Assembly: GCA_963780135.1 (NCBI GenBank)
Contig: CAWAAR010000003.1
Coordinates: 3,100,001 to 3,164,000 of the forward strand
Direction: 5' to 3'
From: Clostridium_AM sp963780135
GTDB taxonomy: Bacteria; Bacillota; Clostridia; Clostridiales; Clostridiaceae
DNA: 64,000 bases
Shown: piece by piece, positions 17,731 through 27,111 of the stretch
Layout: every line of letters starts with the position of its first letter
Position numbering within the stretch: position 1 is the stretch's first letter
Notes under the pieces: model-generated
Databases searched by the model: none
What the model was told of the DNA's origin: nothing
The model's input: only the letters and a program-made list of their open reading frames with translations
Translations under genes and position numbers: made by a program

Positions 17731-18309
17731 ATGGAAAGAACCTCTATAAAAAGCGGCGGAGCCCTTCAGCTTGTAAAGTCATTTATAGCTTTGCTATTAG
17801 AGAATGACTATTCAAAGATTTCAATAAAAGAAATTTCCAAATCGGCTAACTTCAACAGGACATCTTTTTACCTTTTTTTTGAAAGCAAAGATGATTTAGC
17901 AGAGTATATATGTTCTACATTTCTAGATGAATATACTGATATTATGATTAAAAGCTTTAATGCTGAAAAATCCGATGAGGTCGAACTGTTAATTAAAAAG
18001 GCATTTCAATTTATTGACAGAAATAAGACCACTATACTTGGTCTTTGGTCTGTTAAAGAAACTGAGTTTTCACCTTACTTGATTATGCAGGAATCAATTG
18101 AGACAAGTGTAAGAGAGTGTCTTAAATCAAAAAATAAAAACACAAGCACAAATGTGAAAAGTATTGATTTTTATTCGAAATTATACGCTGCTAATGCAAT
18201 GGCTACAGTAAAATGGTGGCTGGAAAGTAAAGAGCAACATACCTATGATTATATATCAAAAGTTATTCTAGATTGCTGTAATGAAGGGCTGAATTCTTTA
18301 CTATTGTAA
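17731..18309 (+). CDS. TetR/AcrR family transcriptional regulator
   Basis: The 192-residue protein carries an N-terminal TetR DNA-binding domain (ISIKEISKSANFNRTSFYLF over about residues 33-52) and a helical C-terminal ligand domain. Its ATG has an AAGGGGG site. It is divergent from the nitronate monooxygenase gene; the 140-bp spacer is AT-rich and holds an ATAATATTAT palindrome at 17631-17640. A repressor of the divergent operon is the simplest reading. It resembles the TetR proteins at 13008 and 21712, suggesting paralogues guarding separate detoxification genes. Confidence 0.83.
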   Translation: MERTSIKSGGALQLVKSFIALLLENDYSKISIKEISKSANFNRTSFYLFFESKDDLAEYICSTFLDEYTDIMIKSFNAEKSDEVELLIKKAFQFIDRNKTTILGLWSVKETEFSPYLIMQESIETSVRECLKSKNKNTSTNVKSIDFYSKLYAANAMATVKWWLESKEQHTYDYISKVILDCCNEGLNSLLL

Positions 18310-18343
18310 AAATATAGACTTAAGATGGGAGCAATTGGATAAA

Positions 18344-19240
18344 TTAAATGTCTAACTTTAAATTTTTATATATTTGCTTGGTGATATTAACAAATCCTTT
18401 TATTTGCTCCTGTCTATTATTTTTGTGCCATGCAATTCCATAAGAAATTGAGTCATTTATCTTCATAGGAATGATAGATAGTTCGGGATCTTCTGGACAT
18501 GCAAAGTCTGGCATTACTGCAATGCCAAGTTTTCCTTTTATCATTGTATAGCCTATAAGTGGCCCGTCGCCAAAATAAAACATAGAAGATGGACAATTTA
18601 ATTGTATATCTTTTTGTATGCGTGCCATTTCTGAAGGACATTTCAAAGGGTCTAATAAAATTAACGTTTGATCTTTTAAGTCATCTATTTCTATAATGTT
18701 TTTATGAGCTAATGGGTGATCTTTGGTTAACACACAAACAAATCTTCCGATAAAAAGTTCTACATAACCAACAGCTGATATATCCTTAATATTTTCTTTA
18801 ACTGTAAAAATCAAATCAAAATTATGATTGATAAATAGGTTCCTTTTCTCTTTAAAATCAGCCGTTTTTAGATAGATATGTACATGGGGGAATTTCTCCT
18901 TAAAGGTACTTAATATGTTTGGAAGGCATTTTACCTCTACATTTCCTTCATAACCAATTGATATATTTGACTCAAATGAAAGAGCGTAATGCTTTGCTTT
19001 TGCTATTGCAATATTTGTTCTTGTTAAAACTTCTTTTATGTCATTGTAAAAAGAAACGCCAGCTGGAGTAAGTTCTACTTTTCTCTTTGTTCTAATAAAT
19101 AATTTTAATCTAAGTTCATTTTCTAGAGTATTAATCTGATGAGTAACAGTAGGCTGAGTTATATATTGCAGTTCTGCAGTTCTAGAAAAACTTAAAGTTT
19201 CGGCTAAATGAACAAAACATTCAAGTTGTTTGATATGCAT
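18344..19240 (-). CDS. LysR family transcriptional regulator
   Basis: The 298-residue protein has the LysR winged helix at its N-terminus (IKQLECFVHLAETLSFSRTA, then ITQPTVTHQI) and a periplasmic-binding-like effector domain from about residue 90. Strong GGAGG ribosome site. A perfect inverted repeat (19258-19280) sits just upstream of its own start, the usual place of autoregulation. It is divergent from the NmrA-type oxidoreductase, which it probably activates in response to an effector, by analogy with LysR-oxidoreductase pairs. Confidence 0.88.
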   Translation of the reverse strand: MHIKQLECFVHLAETLSFSRTAELQYITQPTVTHQINTLENELRLKLFIRTKRKVELTPAGVSFYNDIKEVLTRTNIAIAKAKHYALSFESNISIGYEGNVEVKCLPNILSTFKEKFPHVHIYLKTADFKEKRNLFINHNFDLIFTVKENIKDISAVGYVELFIGRFVCVLTKDHPLAHKNIIEIDDLKDQTLILLDPLKCPSEMARIQKDIQLNCPSSMFYFGDGPLIGYTMIKGKLGIAVMPDFACPEDPELSIIPMKINDSISYGIAWHKNNRQEQIKGFVNITKQIYKNLKLDI

Positions 19241-19257
19241 ATTGACTTACCTCCTTT

Positions 19258-19280
19258 ATTAATAGAAGTTTTCTATTAAT
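19258..19280. promoter_or_regulatory. LysR operator candidate: perfect 10-bp inverted repeat
   Basis: ATTAATAGAA and TTCTATTAAT flank the spacer GTT. The centre (ATAGAA-N3-TTCTAT) fits the dyad expected for LysR binding, and it lies directly upstream of the lysR ribosome site, in the divergent region shared with the oxidoreductase gene. Confidence 0.65.
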
Positions 19281-19430
19281 AATAACATATTTCAATTTCA
19301 GTTCCAAGGAAAAAAGAGTTAATATATTAGCAAATAGAGTATTACTTTATGTAATTGTTTAAGTATAACCATTAACTTATAAAATTATTTCATTAATACT
19401 TTAAATTAAAAATTGTTGGAGGTAATAAAC

Positions 19431-20396
19431 ATGCGTTATATTGTTACAGGATCAGATGGACAACTAGGTGGAAGAGTAGCAGCTAATATGTTAAAAGAAG
19501 TATCTGGAGATCAATTAATTTTTACATGCCCAGATAAAAGACGTTTAAGAAAAGAACGTTTAAAGGTTTGGGAAGAAAGTGGTGTCACAGTTAGAGAAGC
19601 AAATTATGATAGCAAGGAGCAAATGATAGAAGCTTTCAAGGGTGGAGATCGTATTTATATGGTGTCTGGTGTATTAATAGGACCAGAACGTGTTCAGCAA
19701 CATAAAAATGTAATTGATGCTGCTATTGCAGCTGGTGTGAAACATATTACATACACTTCATTCTTTGGTGCTAACCGTCCAGAATACAAACAATATGTAT
19801 TACCAGATCATACAGCAACAGAAGAATACCTAATTGCATCTGGCATAGACTATAATATTATGAGAAACAATCTTTACTTAGAAAATTATTTACTTAATTC
19901 TGTTATGATGGCCAACTTAGATAACAATAGATGGGTTACTACAGCAGGAGAAGGAAAAGCAACATTTATTGCAAAAGATGATAGTGGACGTGTTGCCACT
20001 GCATTACTATTAGGTAAGGGAGAACACAATAAAGACTACGATGTAACAGGTCAATTAATAAGTCAACATGAAGTTTGTAATATGATTTCAGAATTATCTG
20101 GTATTAATTATGAATATATAACACTTAATGAAGAAGAATATTATGATTATTTAGATTCAATATATATACCTCGTACTTCACATGGAAATTATTCAAAATC
20201 ACCTGTACCATGGTGTGCTAATGATATGGTAACAAATGAATCTGGTATTAGAGATGGTTTAATGGCAGTTGAAACAGATACTGTTGAGAAATTAACTGGC
20301 AGAAAGCCAATACATCCTAAAGATTTATTAGAAAAGTATAGCTTTGTATGGAAAGAAAAAATAACTACTTATTGGGATTTAGGTAAAGTTCAATAA
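19431..20396 (+). CDS. NmrA/QorB-type NAD(P)-binding oxidoreductase
   Basis: The 321-residue Rossmann protein starts RYIVTGSDGQLGGRVA, an atypical SDR glycine motif of the NmrA / NAD(P)H:quinone oxidoreductase-2 group. It continues with VIDAAIAAGVKHITYTSF and the YNIMRNNLYLENYL stretch typical of that family. The ATG at 19431 has TTGGAGGT directly upstream, so the in-frame start 18 bases earlier is not needed. Likely a cytoplasmic redox-sensing or quinone-reducing enzyme under LysR control. A strong hairpin follows between it and the convergent lipocalin gene. Confidence 0.82.
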   Translation: MRYIVTGSDGQLGGRVAANMLKEVSGDQLIFTCPDKRRLRKERLKVWEESGVTVREANYDSKEQMIEAFKGGDRIYMVSGVLIGPERVQQHKNVIDAAIAAGVKHITYTSFFGANRPEYKQYVLPDHTATEEYLIASGIDYNIMRNNLYLENYLLNSVMMANLDNNRWVTTAGEGKATFIAKDDSGRVATALLLGKGEHNKDYDVTGQLISQHEVCNMISELSGINYEYITLNEEEYYDYLDSIYIPRTSHGNYSKSPVPWCANDMVTNESGIRDGLMAVETDTVEKLTGRKPIHPKDLLEKYSFVWKEKITTYWDLGKVQ

Positions 20397-20437
20397 TAGT
20401 AGTGATTTAAAGTATGTGATAGAGTAAAAAGAAGCCA

Positions 20438-20458
20438 AGGGCTTGCGAAGCAAGCCCT
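20438..20458. terminator. Hairpin between convergent genes
   Basis: The perfect 9-bp GC-rich arms AGGGCTTGC and GCAAGCCCT enclose the triloop GAA. It lies between the stop codons of the convergent oxidoreductase and lipocalin genes, so it could serve both. No long T tract is present. Confidence 0.6.
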
Positions 20459-20474
20459 ACTTACATTTAATGGT

Positions 20475-21476
20475 TTATTCACCACATAGATCGCCAATCA
20501 TTTCCACAATGACATGCCTATTGATAGGGCAACCTTTGTATGAACCAGTCACTGCGCAAAGGCTTTGGCAGCCCTGAGTCATTCCTCCATTGTGAGCAAA
20601 TTCCGGCTCATCCAATAAAGCTGTCAATGTGATATCAAGATTCTCCGCAGGGATGGAAATATGAATGCTGGCAGGATATTGGTTGCCAGTACGACTGCTT
20701 GTCCAAATATGATTATACGTTATATCCGCATTAACATTTATTTGGGTACCATTTCTATTAAAGATTGTAGCAAAAGCATTTCGCTTTCCATCTGAATAAG
20801 TATCCCATAATGAAATGGCTCCGCTTGCATCATCATTAAGTGTCATACCCAGCCACATCCATGCTGGTTTAAGACTCTTGTCTGATGATTTTGCAAGAAG
20901 ACCTTCCGCCGAGCCAAAACCCCATTGCCTATCAAACCATGCGGTTGCATGATTAACCTTATATTCTTTTCCTCTAATAGTAACTGTTCCATCAACATCC
21001 ATATTAGGGAAAGAAAATTGATAAGAGCCGGTACTTAGCAAATCAAGAAGACCTGTTGTTCCATTATAAAGTACATTATTTTCTCTTGGAGTTAAAACTA
21101 CGTCAACCTGTCCATCCTCTACTTCAAGCTTCAATGTCATTTTTTTGTAATCACCATGAAGACTTCCAAACTCTGAATAGACATTCAATTCTTTATCTGA
21201 TGCGCCGTGAATTTTAGAAGTTGGTCCTGTTTTTGCATTGTCTATCCAGACCTTTTCAGTACCCTCCATTAATAGGAACTCTGTATTATTGACTTGAATT
21301 GTACTAGAACCCATAAACATTTGATGCCACTCGAAACCCAACTGCTTACCCTCTGATTCGAAGTTGCAGATGACATACCATGAATCTGCAGTGGCTTTTG
21401 GCTTTGCAGGTAAATCTTCCTTATAGTTTACAAATAAAGGGACACCGCTATTTACCATTAAATTTTTATTTGACAT
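20475..21476 (-). CDS. CrtC-like lipocalin-domain protein
   Basis: The 333-residue protein resembles the CrtC/AttH (carotenoid 1,2-hydratase-like) tandem lipocalin family. It has WYVICNFESEGKQLGFEWH near the N-terminus, and the hallmark HATAWFDRQWGFG near residue 175 followed by W-rich strands. No carotenoid genes are nearby, so hydratase activity is doubtful; Firmicute members may bind or modify a hydrophobic small molecule. RBS AAAGGAG. It is divergent from a TetR gene 235 bases away. Confidence 0.75.
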   Translation of the reverse strand: MSNKNLMVNSGVPLFVNYKEDLPAKPKATADSWYVICNFESEGKQLGFEWHQMFMGSSTIQVNNTEFLLMEGTEKVWIDNAKTGPTSKIHGASDKELNVYSEFGSLHGDYKKMTLKLEVEDGQVDVVLTPRENNVLYNGTTGLLDLLSTGSYQFSFPNMDVDGTVTIRGKEYKVNHATAWFDRQWGFGSAEGLLAKSSDKSLKPAWMWLGMTLNDDASGAISLWDTYSDGKRNAFATIFNRNGTQINVNADITYNHIWTSSRTGNQYPASIHISIPAENLDITLTALLDEPEFAHNGGMTQGCQSLCAVTGSYKGCPINRHVIVEMIGDLCGE

Positions 21477-21711
21477 AAAAACACTCCTTTACTTTTTTGA
21501 AATTTTTTTGGATATTATTTTCTAATAAATATATACATAGAAATAAGTTAAGCTGTAGTGATTATAAATAAACACTGTGTTGATATTTCAAGTTGTATTT
21601 ATTATAATATTGATAATTAGAAAATGCACTAATCAATAATTTGATTTATGTTTGTTATTGAACAGAATAACCAAAAATGTTCAATATTATATTTTTTTCG
21701 AAAGGAAATAC

Positions 21712-22311
21712 ATGAATATGGATAAACAGATTGCAGACAGAAGAATTAGGAAAACTAAAAAATTGCTGCGAAATACACTTGTTGAATTAATGAATGAAAA
21801 GTCTTTGAAAAACATTACTGTAAAAGAGTTGACAAAAAGAGCCGATCTGAATCGCGGCACTTTTTATTTACACTATCGTGACATATTTGACTTACTTGAG
21901 CAAAGCGAAATTGAGATGCTTCAGGAAATGAGTGAACTTTTAGATAAAATTGATCCTTCAGCATTTGTTGAGTATAATTCAAAAAATAAAGCATATCCCC
22001 CTTTAGTTGAATTATTTGAATGGCTTAGAAATAATTTGAATTTTGGTAAAGTATTAATGGGACCCAATGGAGGTATTTCATTTTTAGAAAAAATAAAAAC
22101 CATAATTGAAAATCAGTTTTACAAAAAACAGTTTAGAAATGACGAAAAAAATAGCAATCCAGTAATATGTGAATATTTTTATGCTTATATAATATTTGGG
22201 TTTTTAGGAGTTATTAAGCAATGGTTTGAAAATGATGCATCTATTCCAGCAAAGGAAATGGCGCTGATTTTAACAAAAATTGCATCATATGGAATTCAAT
22301 CAAATACCTAA
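21712..22311 (+). CDS. TetR/AcrR family transcriptional regulator
   Basis: The 199-residue protein has a TetR domain with KNITVKELTKRADLNRGTFY at about residues 28-47 and a C-terminal helical domain including FYAYIIFGFLGVIKQWFEN. The chosen ATG at 21712 has AAAGGA six bases upstream; the frame extends 20 codons further but without a ribosome site. Divergent from the CrtC-like gene; its spacer contains inverted TTTCTAAT/ATTAGAAA about 90 bases apart. Likely a local repressor. Confidence 0.83.
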   Translation: MNMDKQIADRRIRKTKKLLRNTLVELMNEKSLKNITVKELTKRADLNRGTFYLHYRDIFDLLEQSEIEMLQEMSELLDKIDPSAFVEYNSKNKAYPPLVELFEWLRNNLNFGKVLMGPNGGISFLEKIKTIIENQFYKKQFRNDEKNSNPVICEYFYAYIIFGFLGVIKQWFENDASIPAKEMALILTKIASYGIQSNT

Positions 22312-22360
22312 AGGGATATAGATAGAACCCCTTCTTTCTAAGATTATAAGGGAAGTTTTT

Positions 22361-22400
22361 TAGTAAAACAAATTGCGAAGCATTAGCTGAGGTTGCTATT
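22361..22400. repeat. Decayed copy of the dispersed palindromic element
   Basis: TAGTAAAACAAATTG followed by CGAAGC-TTAGCTGA-GTTGCTAT matches the central and right part of the element at 16008-16110 with losses. It lies 3' of the TetR gene. The surrounding 260 bases hold no gene. Confidence 0.5.
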
Positions 22401-22575
22401 CCAAACACCTCGTTACTATCATATAATTCTAGGAGAAAATCAGCCATTTGCTTACTAGTATGATAGGTGGCAAAATATGGATTAAACTTTACTATTAAGT
22501 AATTCAGATAATTTTTTTATAATTCTCAAGAATATGTTACAATTATGTAAAACAATTTCGATGGGAGGCACTGAC

Positions 22576-23298
22576 ATGGCAGTTAAAATTACTATATGTG
22601 ATGATGTTGTTGAGGATATTGAATTATTAGCCAGTGTCCTTTATGAATATGAACCTTTATTTGAAATCACTTCATTTACAAGTGGAAAAATGATGGTGAA
22701 TAAATTCATAGAAAGCAATTTCACCACTGATATCTTATTTCTGGACATTTATATGCCAGAGATTGATGGTATCAAAATGGCACAAGAAATACGGAACAAA
22801 AATAAGGATCTTAAAATCATATTTATTTCCTCCAGCAAGGATCATTATCCTGATGCCTATGAGGTATTCGCCTTTAACTACATACTAAAACCTTTTTCCA
22901 AGGAACGGTTATACACTGTGTTGGATCGTGCTCTTGATGAAATTAAGAAGGAAAATAGATATAAAATCTGCCTTCAGCACAAGGGGGCAGTATACAATGT
23001 GGACTGTCGGGATATATTGTATATAGAAAGTCAGGAGAGACTCCTTTTCTTTTATCTTGCGGACAAAAGCGTTTTGCAATGTTATGGAAAAATTGCAGAA
23101 ATACAGAAGGAGTTGCCAGAAGAATTTTTTATCCGATGCCATCAGAGCTTTATCATAAACTTAGGACAGGTGACGGAAATGAAGGAGAACTTTGCGTATT
23201 TAGGACAAGCTATAATTAGCATTTCAAGAAAATATGTAAAAAATGTAAAAGAGCAATATTATGCTTACCTGTTTTCACATATGGATAGAGGTAAGTAG
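22576..23298 (+). CDS. LytTR-type response regulator
   Basis: The 240-residue protein has a receiver domain with acidic DD near residue 8, phospho-acceptor D57 in ILFLDIYMP, and K in ILKPFSKERL. A C-terminal LytTR DNA-binding domain follows (DILYIESQERLLFFYL, then FFIRCHQSFIINL). This is the AgrA/LytR architecture that binds direct repeats. The ATG at 22576 follows GGGAGGC. The kinase gene starts three bases after its stop, forming an operon, but that kinase is frameshifted, so signalling may be lost or supplied by another kinase. Confidence 0.9.
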   Translation: MAVKITICDDVVEDIELLASVLYEYEPLFEITSFTSGKMMVNKFIESNFTTDILFLDIYMPEIDGIKMAQEIRNKNKDLKIIFISSSKDHYPDAYEVFAFNYILKPFSKERLYTVLDRALDEIKKENRYKICLQHKGAVYNVDCRDILYIESQERLLFFYLADKSVLQCYGKIAEIQKELPEEFFIRCHQSFIINLGQVTEMKENFAYLGQAIISISRKYVKNVKEQYYAYLFSHMDRGK

Positions 23299-23300
23299 CT

Positions 23301-25233
23301 ATGAGAGAAGTAAATATAACCAAAACCTTGTTGATTGCAGGAATGATTTTTGCCATTTTAATTTCCCATATGCCAGTTGTGTATACCTCTTTTTATCATG
23401 AACTCACTGGTATACCTACAGCGAAGGATGGTGTTATAAGTCTTTCAGGGATATCCGCTAACCGAAATATGGTACTAGACGGGAAATGGGAGTTTTATTG
23501 GGATAGGCTCCTTGTTAGCAAATCACAGCAAAAGGTGTCACCAAATATTTTCCTTCCTGTGCCCAGTTATTGGTCACAATACAAGCTGAATGGAAGTTAC
23601 CTGAAAGCTGAGGGGTTTGCAAGTTATAGACTTACACTGAACGGATTTTCCTATTCTCGGCCGATCACCGTTTATATGCCCGATTTTGGCAGCGCTTACC
23701 GTGTATATATAGATAGAAAGCTCACTGCAGAAAGTGGAGTTGTGTCCGAAAATATTTCAAAGATTTTCACAACCACCAATAAAAAGCTTTATCCAGTGAC
23801 ACTTTCTAAAGGACAAGAACACGAGGTTATCGTTGAGGTGGCAACAACACGGTTTTCTGGGCTTTATATGGCTCCTATACTGAAGGATTATAATGATACT
23901 ATTCAGCAAGATGGCAATCGGAACAATTTTAGGATGATTCTGTTTGGAACAACTCTGTTTGCTTTCCTTGTTCAGATTGTAGTATATATACTGCCTTTTA
24001 GAGAGAGCAAGCGCACTGTATGGGTTCCAGTGATGGGGCTTCTTGTCCTTGTGCGCATCATGATGACCACGGAGTTTTATGGTTTTTGGCAAAATATAAT
24101 ATTTTTTAATCTTTCCTATGAGTCCACCAATGGAATGATGTTTTTCATTTCCTTTACCTTTAAATATCTGTTGATTTTTGTGATTGAGGAACTTTTAGGT
24201 ATTGTATTTTCAAAAAGAGAAGCAGCTATTTCTGATATACTATGTCGTGTTGTTTCTACTATATATGTTCATCCCACATGGGTTTTACAACAGGCATCTG
24301 ACAATTTTGCTTCCAGTTTGTGCTTTTGCTATGGAGAATTACGCCTTCTTTAAGGTATATCGCAACTGCCAGAAAATGAAAAAGTACGGGCTTCTTGTTT
24401 ACTGGGGCATTGCGCTTGCAATTACAGGGTTAATTATAGACTGCTATTATATTAATGGAAATCTCTATCTTAATATGTCAATGGCTATGTTGATGCTGCT
24501 TTCTATATTTATGATGATTCTCAGTATAGTTTCCGCCATGAGTATGGCTGACGTGTATAGTGATTTTGCGGTATCCTCAGCTAGACTGACTCAGGCAAGG
24601 GAACAGATTGCCATGCAGACAGAGTATTACGAAGCACTCAGCTCACAGATTAACGATGTCCGTTCCCTTAGGCACGACATCCATCACATTATTGGAGTGA
24701 TACGGAGACTTTCTACCGAGGAACAATATGAGGAATTAAATAGTTTCCTAAACGAATATGTAGAAAAGGCCGATACCTCACCACTGCCAGTGTTCTGCGA
24801 AAACATAGTAGCAAACTCCATACTGGGTTACTATTATATGCGGCTCAAGGAGCATGATATCACCTTTCGATGCACTTGCCAGATTCCGAAACAGCTTTCT
24901 GTAAGCGACAGCGATATCTGCGTAGTTCTTGGCAATGCACTGGAAAACGCCATGGAAGCCTGTATGAAGCTTACAAGCAAAGAAGCACGATATATTGTAG
25001 CAGAGGCAAGGAAGATGAATGGCCAGTTCTTGATTAAAGTTACAAATTCTTATAACGGTGTTGTAAATCAGCGGGAGGGCAATTACATTTCCACAAAAGA
25101 TGGCGGATTTCATGGATTAGGAGTGAAAAACTTAAAGAAGGTGGTGAATACCTATGGTGGCTTTGTGAAAACGGAGCACAGTGATAGGGTATTCACTTTG
25201 ATGGTGGCTTTTCCTGAATTCTGTATTAAATAA
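23301..25233 (+). pseudogene. 7TMR-DISM / GHKL sensor histidine kinase split by a frameshift
   Basis: Two frames together make one kinase. Frame 1 (23301 on) has a signal-anchor, a sugar-binding-like 7TMR-DISM extracellular domain (DGKWEFYWD, VPSYWSQYKL, YRLTLNG) and membrane helices to about residue 305. Frame 2 (from about 24215 to 25233) continues with the remaining helices, a dimerisation segment SLRHDIHHIIGVI with the phospho-histidine, and a GHKL ATPase with NALENAMEAC. The break lies at an A5 run (24212-24216): one A fewer would read VFSKEKQLF straight through. It is either a mutation or a homopolymer sequencing error. It pairs with the LytTR regulator upstream. Confidence 0.85.
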
Positions 25234-25531
25234 TTATAAAAGAGTTACTCAAAATGACTTGGGCTTAAATGAAAAATGGAGCTGTGGCACTAAGAACAAA
25301 TCTCACAATATATTGTGTTTGTCATTAATTTGAAAGCCAATATATTAGCTGTAAAGTTCTTAATGTAACAGTTCCATTTTTTTTATTTATTTAAAGGCAT
25401 CTATCCATTAGAAAATCCATAACAAATACCTAGTGAAGTTTAGGCTGTAATTGGATATAATATAAGCAAGGAGTTGATAGTGATATGGAAAGAAAAAAAG
25501 TACCTATAGGTATAAGTGATTTTAAAGAAAT
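25224..25531 (+). repeat. About 310-bp direct repeat, copy 1
   Basis: From the last codons of the kinase (TATTAAATAATTATAAAAG) to the 5' end of the DUF1703 gene, this segment is nearly identical to 29835-30148. It holds a nested RNA-like structure: outer stem AAAAATGGA-CTGT/ACAG-TCCATTTTT, inner CTAAGAAC/GTTCTTA, and the palindrome CACAATATATTGTG, closed by a T8 tract near 25375-25383. It also supplies the AAGGAG site and start codon of the following gene. Confidence 0.88.
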
Positions 25532-26915
25532 CAAATAATTTTGAGCTTTGTTATGAGCATTTAAAAGGTGTCATAATAGATGAATATAAAAGGCATAGAT
25601 ACTTGCTTGAAGACAACTGCCTATATGAGGAAGATAAAAAGTTATTCAATGAAATTATAAATAGCACTGCACATAGGGCAGAATATGAAAATGCACTTAA
25701 AAATTTATCTAAATATCTATCTAAATATTATGATAAAAATGTAATTATATTAGTAGATGAATATGATACTCCAATCCAGCAGGGATATTTAAGTGGCTAT
25801 TATGATGAGATTATAGCCTTATGCGAAATTTTTTAAGCGGCGGCCTTAAGGACAACAGTACTTTAGAAAAGGGCATATTAACAGGAATTCTGAGAGTTGC
25901 GAAGGAAAGTATTTTTACAGGTCTTAATAATTTTAAAGTATATTCTATTTTAAAGGAAGAATTCAGCACATTTTTTGGTCTTTTAGAGGATGAGGTGTAT
26001 AATCTTTTAAAATACTACAATATAGATTTTAAGATGGAGGATATTAAGCTGTGGTATAACGGCTATACCTTTGGAGAAAGTACCATATACAATCCTTGGT
26101 CTATATTAAATTTCGCCTATGACTATAAATATGGACTTATACCACATTGGATAAATACCAGCAGCAATGCTTTGGTAAAAAAACTTATTATAGAAGGTGG
26201 CTTGCGATTTAAAAGTGATATTGAAAAGCTGATAAAAGGTGAAAGTGTAGAAAAAGTAATTGATGAAAATGTAATTTTTGGAGACTTAGATAGAGACCCA
26301 GAGGCAGTTTGGAGTTTTTTACTTTTTACAGGGTATCTTAAAGTAATAAACATGTATCCCAAAGATGAAGGGTGGCTATGTAAACTTCAAATTCCTAATA
26401 GAGAAGTAAGGATTTTTTATACAAAAACCATAATGGAGTGGTTTAAAGGAAGTACCACCAGTGAAAAGCTGCAGGAAATGTTACAGGGACTTATAACCTA
26501 TGATATGGTCACCTTTGAATATTATTTTAAGCAGTTTGTATTAAATACTATGAGTTATTTTGACCCTACAGGAGAAGAGCCAGAACGAGTATATCAAGCC
26601 TTTGTTATGGGGATACTGCTTAATTTAAACGATGAGTATTATATAAAATCCAATAGAGAAAGCGGCTTTGGGAGATATGATATTGCGCTTATTCCAAAGA
26701 ATATAAAACATAATGAAAAAGGTATTATATTTGAATTTAAAAGAGCAAATCCAGCTACAAAGGAAACCATAGAAGAAGACCTTATAGCAGCAGAGCAGCA
26801 AATAGAAGCTAAAAAATATGAGGTTGAAATCATAGAAGCAGGGGTAAGCAAAGAAAATATAATAAAGATAGCGGTGGCTTTTAAGGGGAAGGAAGTCTTT
26901 ATGAGCTGGAAGTAA
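25485..26915 (+). pseudogene. AAA-ATPase/PD-(D/E)XK (DUF1703-type) gene, degenerate copy
   Basis: The start region (MERKKVPIGISDFKEI) is followed by a deletion that removes the P-loop region present in the intact homologue at 53885. The frame then resumes with SNNFELCYEHLKGVI and YDKNVIILVDEYDTPIQQGY. A one-base loss near 25823 shifts it again to MRNFLSGGLKD. The last 364 codons, with LWYNGY, NPWSILN and the nuclease-domain GFGRYDIALIPKN and IIFEFKRA, are open. The intact family couples an AAA-like ATPase (PF09820) to a PD-(D/E)XK domain (PF08011); function unknown. Terminated by the hairpin at 26922-26958. Confidence 0.85.
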
Positions 26916-26921
26916 ATAAAC

Positions 26922-26958
26922 AAAAATACCTTGTCAAATGTTTTTGCAGGGTATTTTT
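26922..26958 (+). terminator. Terminator after the degenerate DUF1703 gene
   Basis: The arms AAAAATACCTTG and CAGGGTATTTTT pair with one G-T wobble and end in a T run. Downstream, AATTTCAACATTA is repeated twice within 35 bases, before the surface protein's ribosome site. Confidence 0.8.
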
Positions 26959-27111
26959 ATGTTAATTTCAACATTAGAGATGTCAATTTCAACATTATGT
27001 GTTTTTTTGAAAAATTTTCATTTATAATAAATAGAGAGATTATGTTGAATTTAAGAAAAAGAGCATTAGAATTTAATGTTAAAATGAGACGAAAGAAGGA
27101 GAGTATAGGAA

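Noticed and set aside
24202..25233. Programmed frameshift in the kinase gene
   Set aside because: A +1 change at A5 does not match a known slippery site with a stimulatory structure; mutation or sequencing error is simpler.
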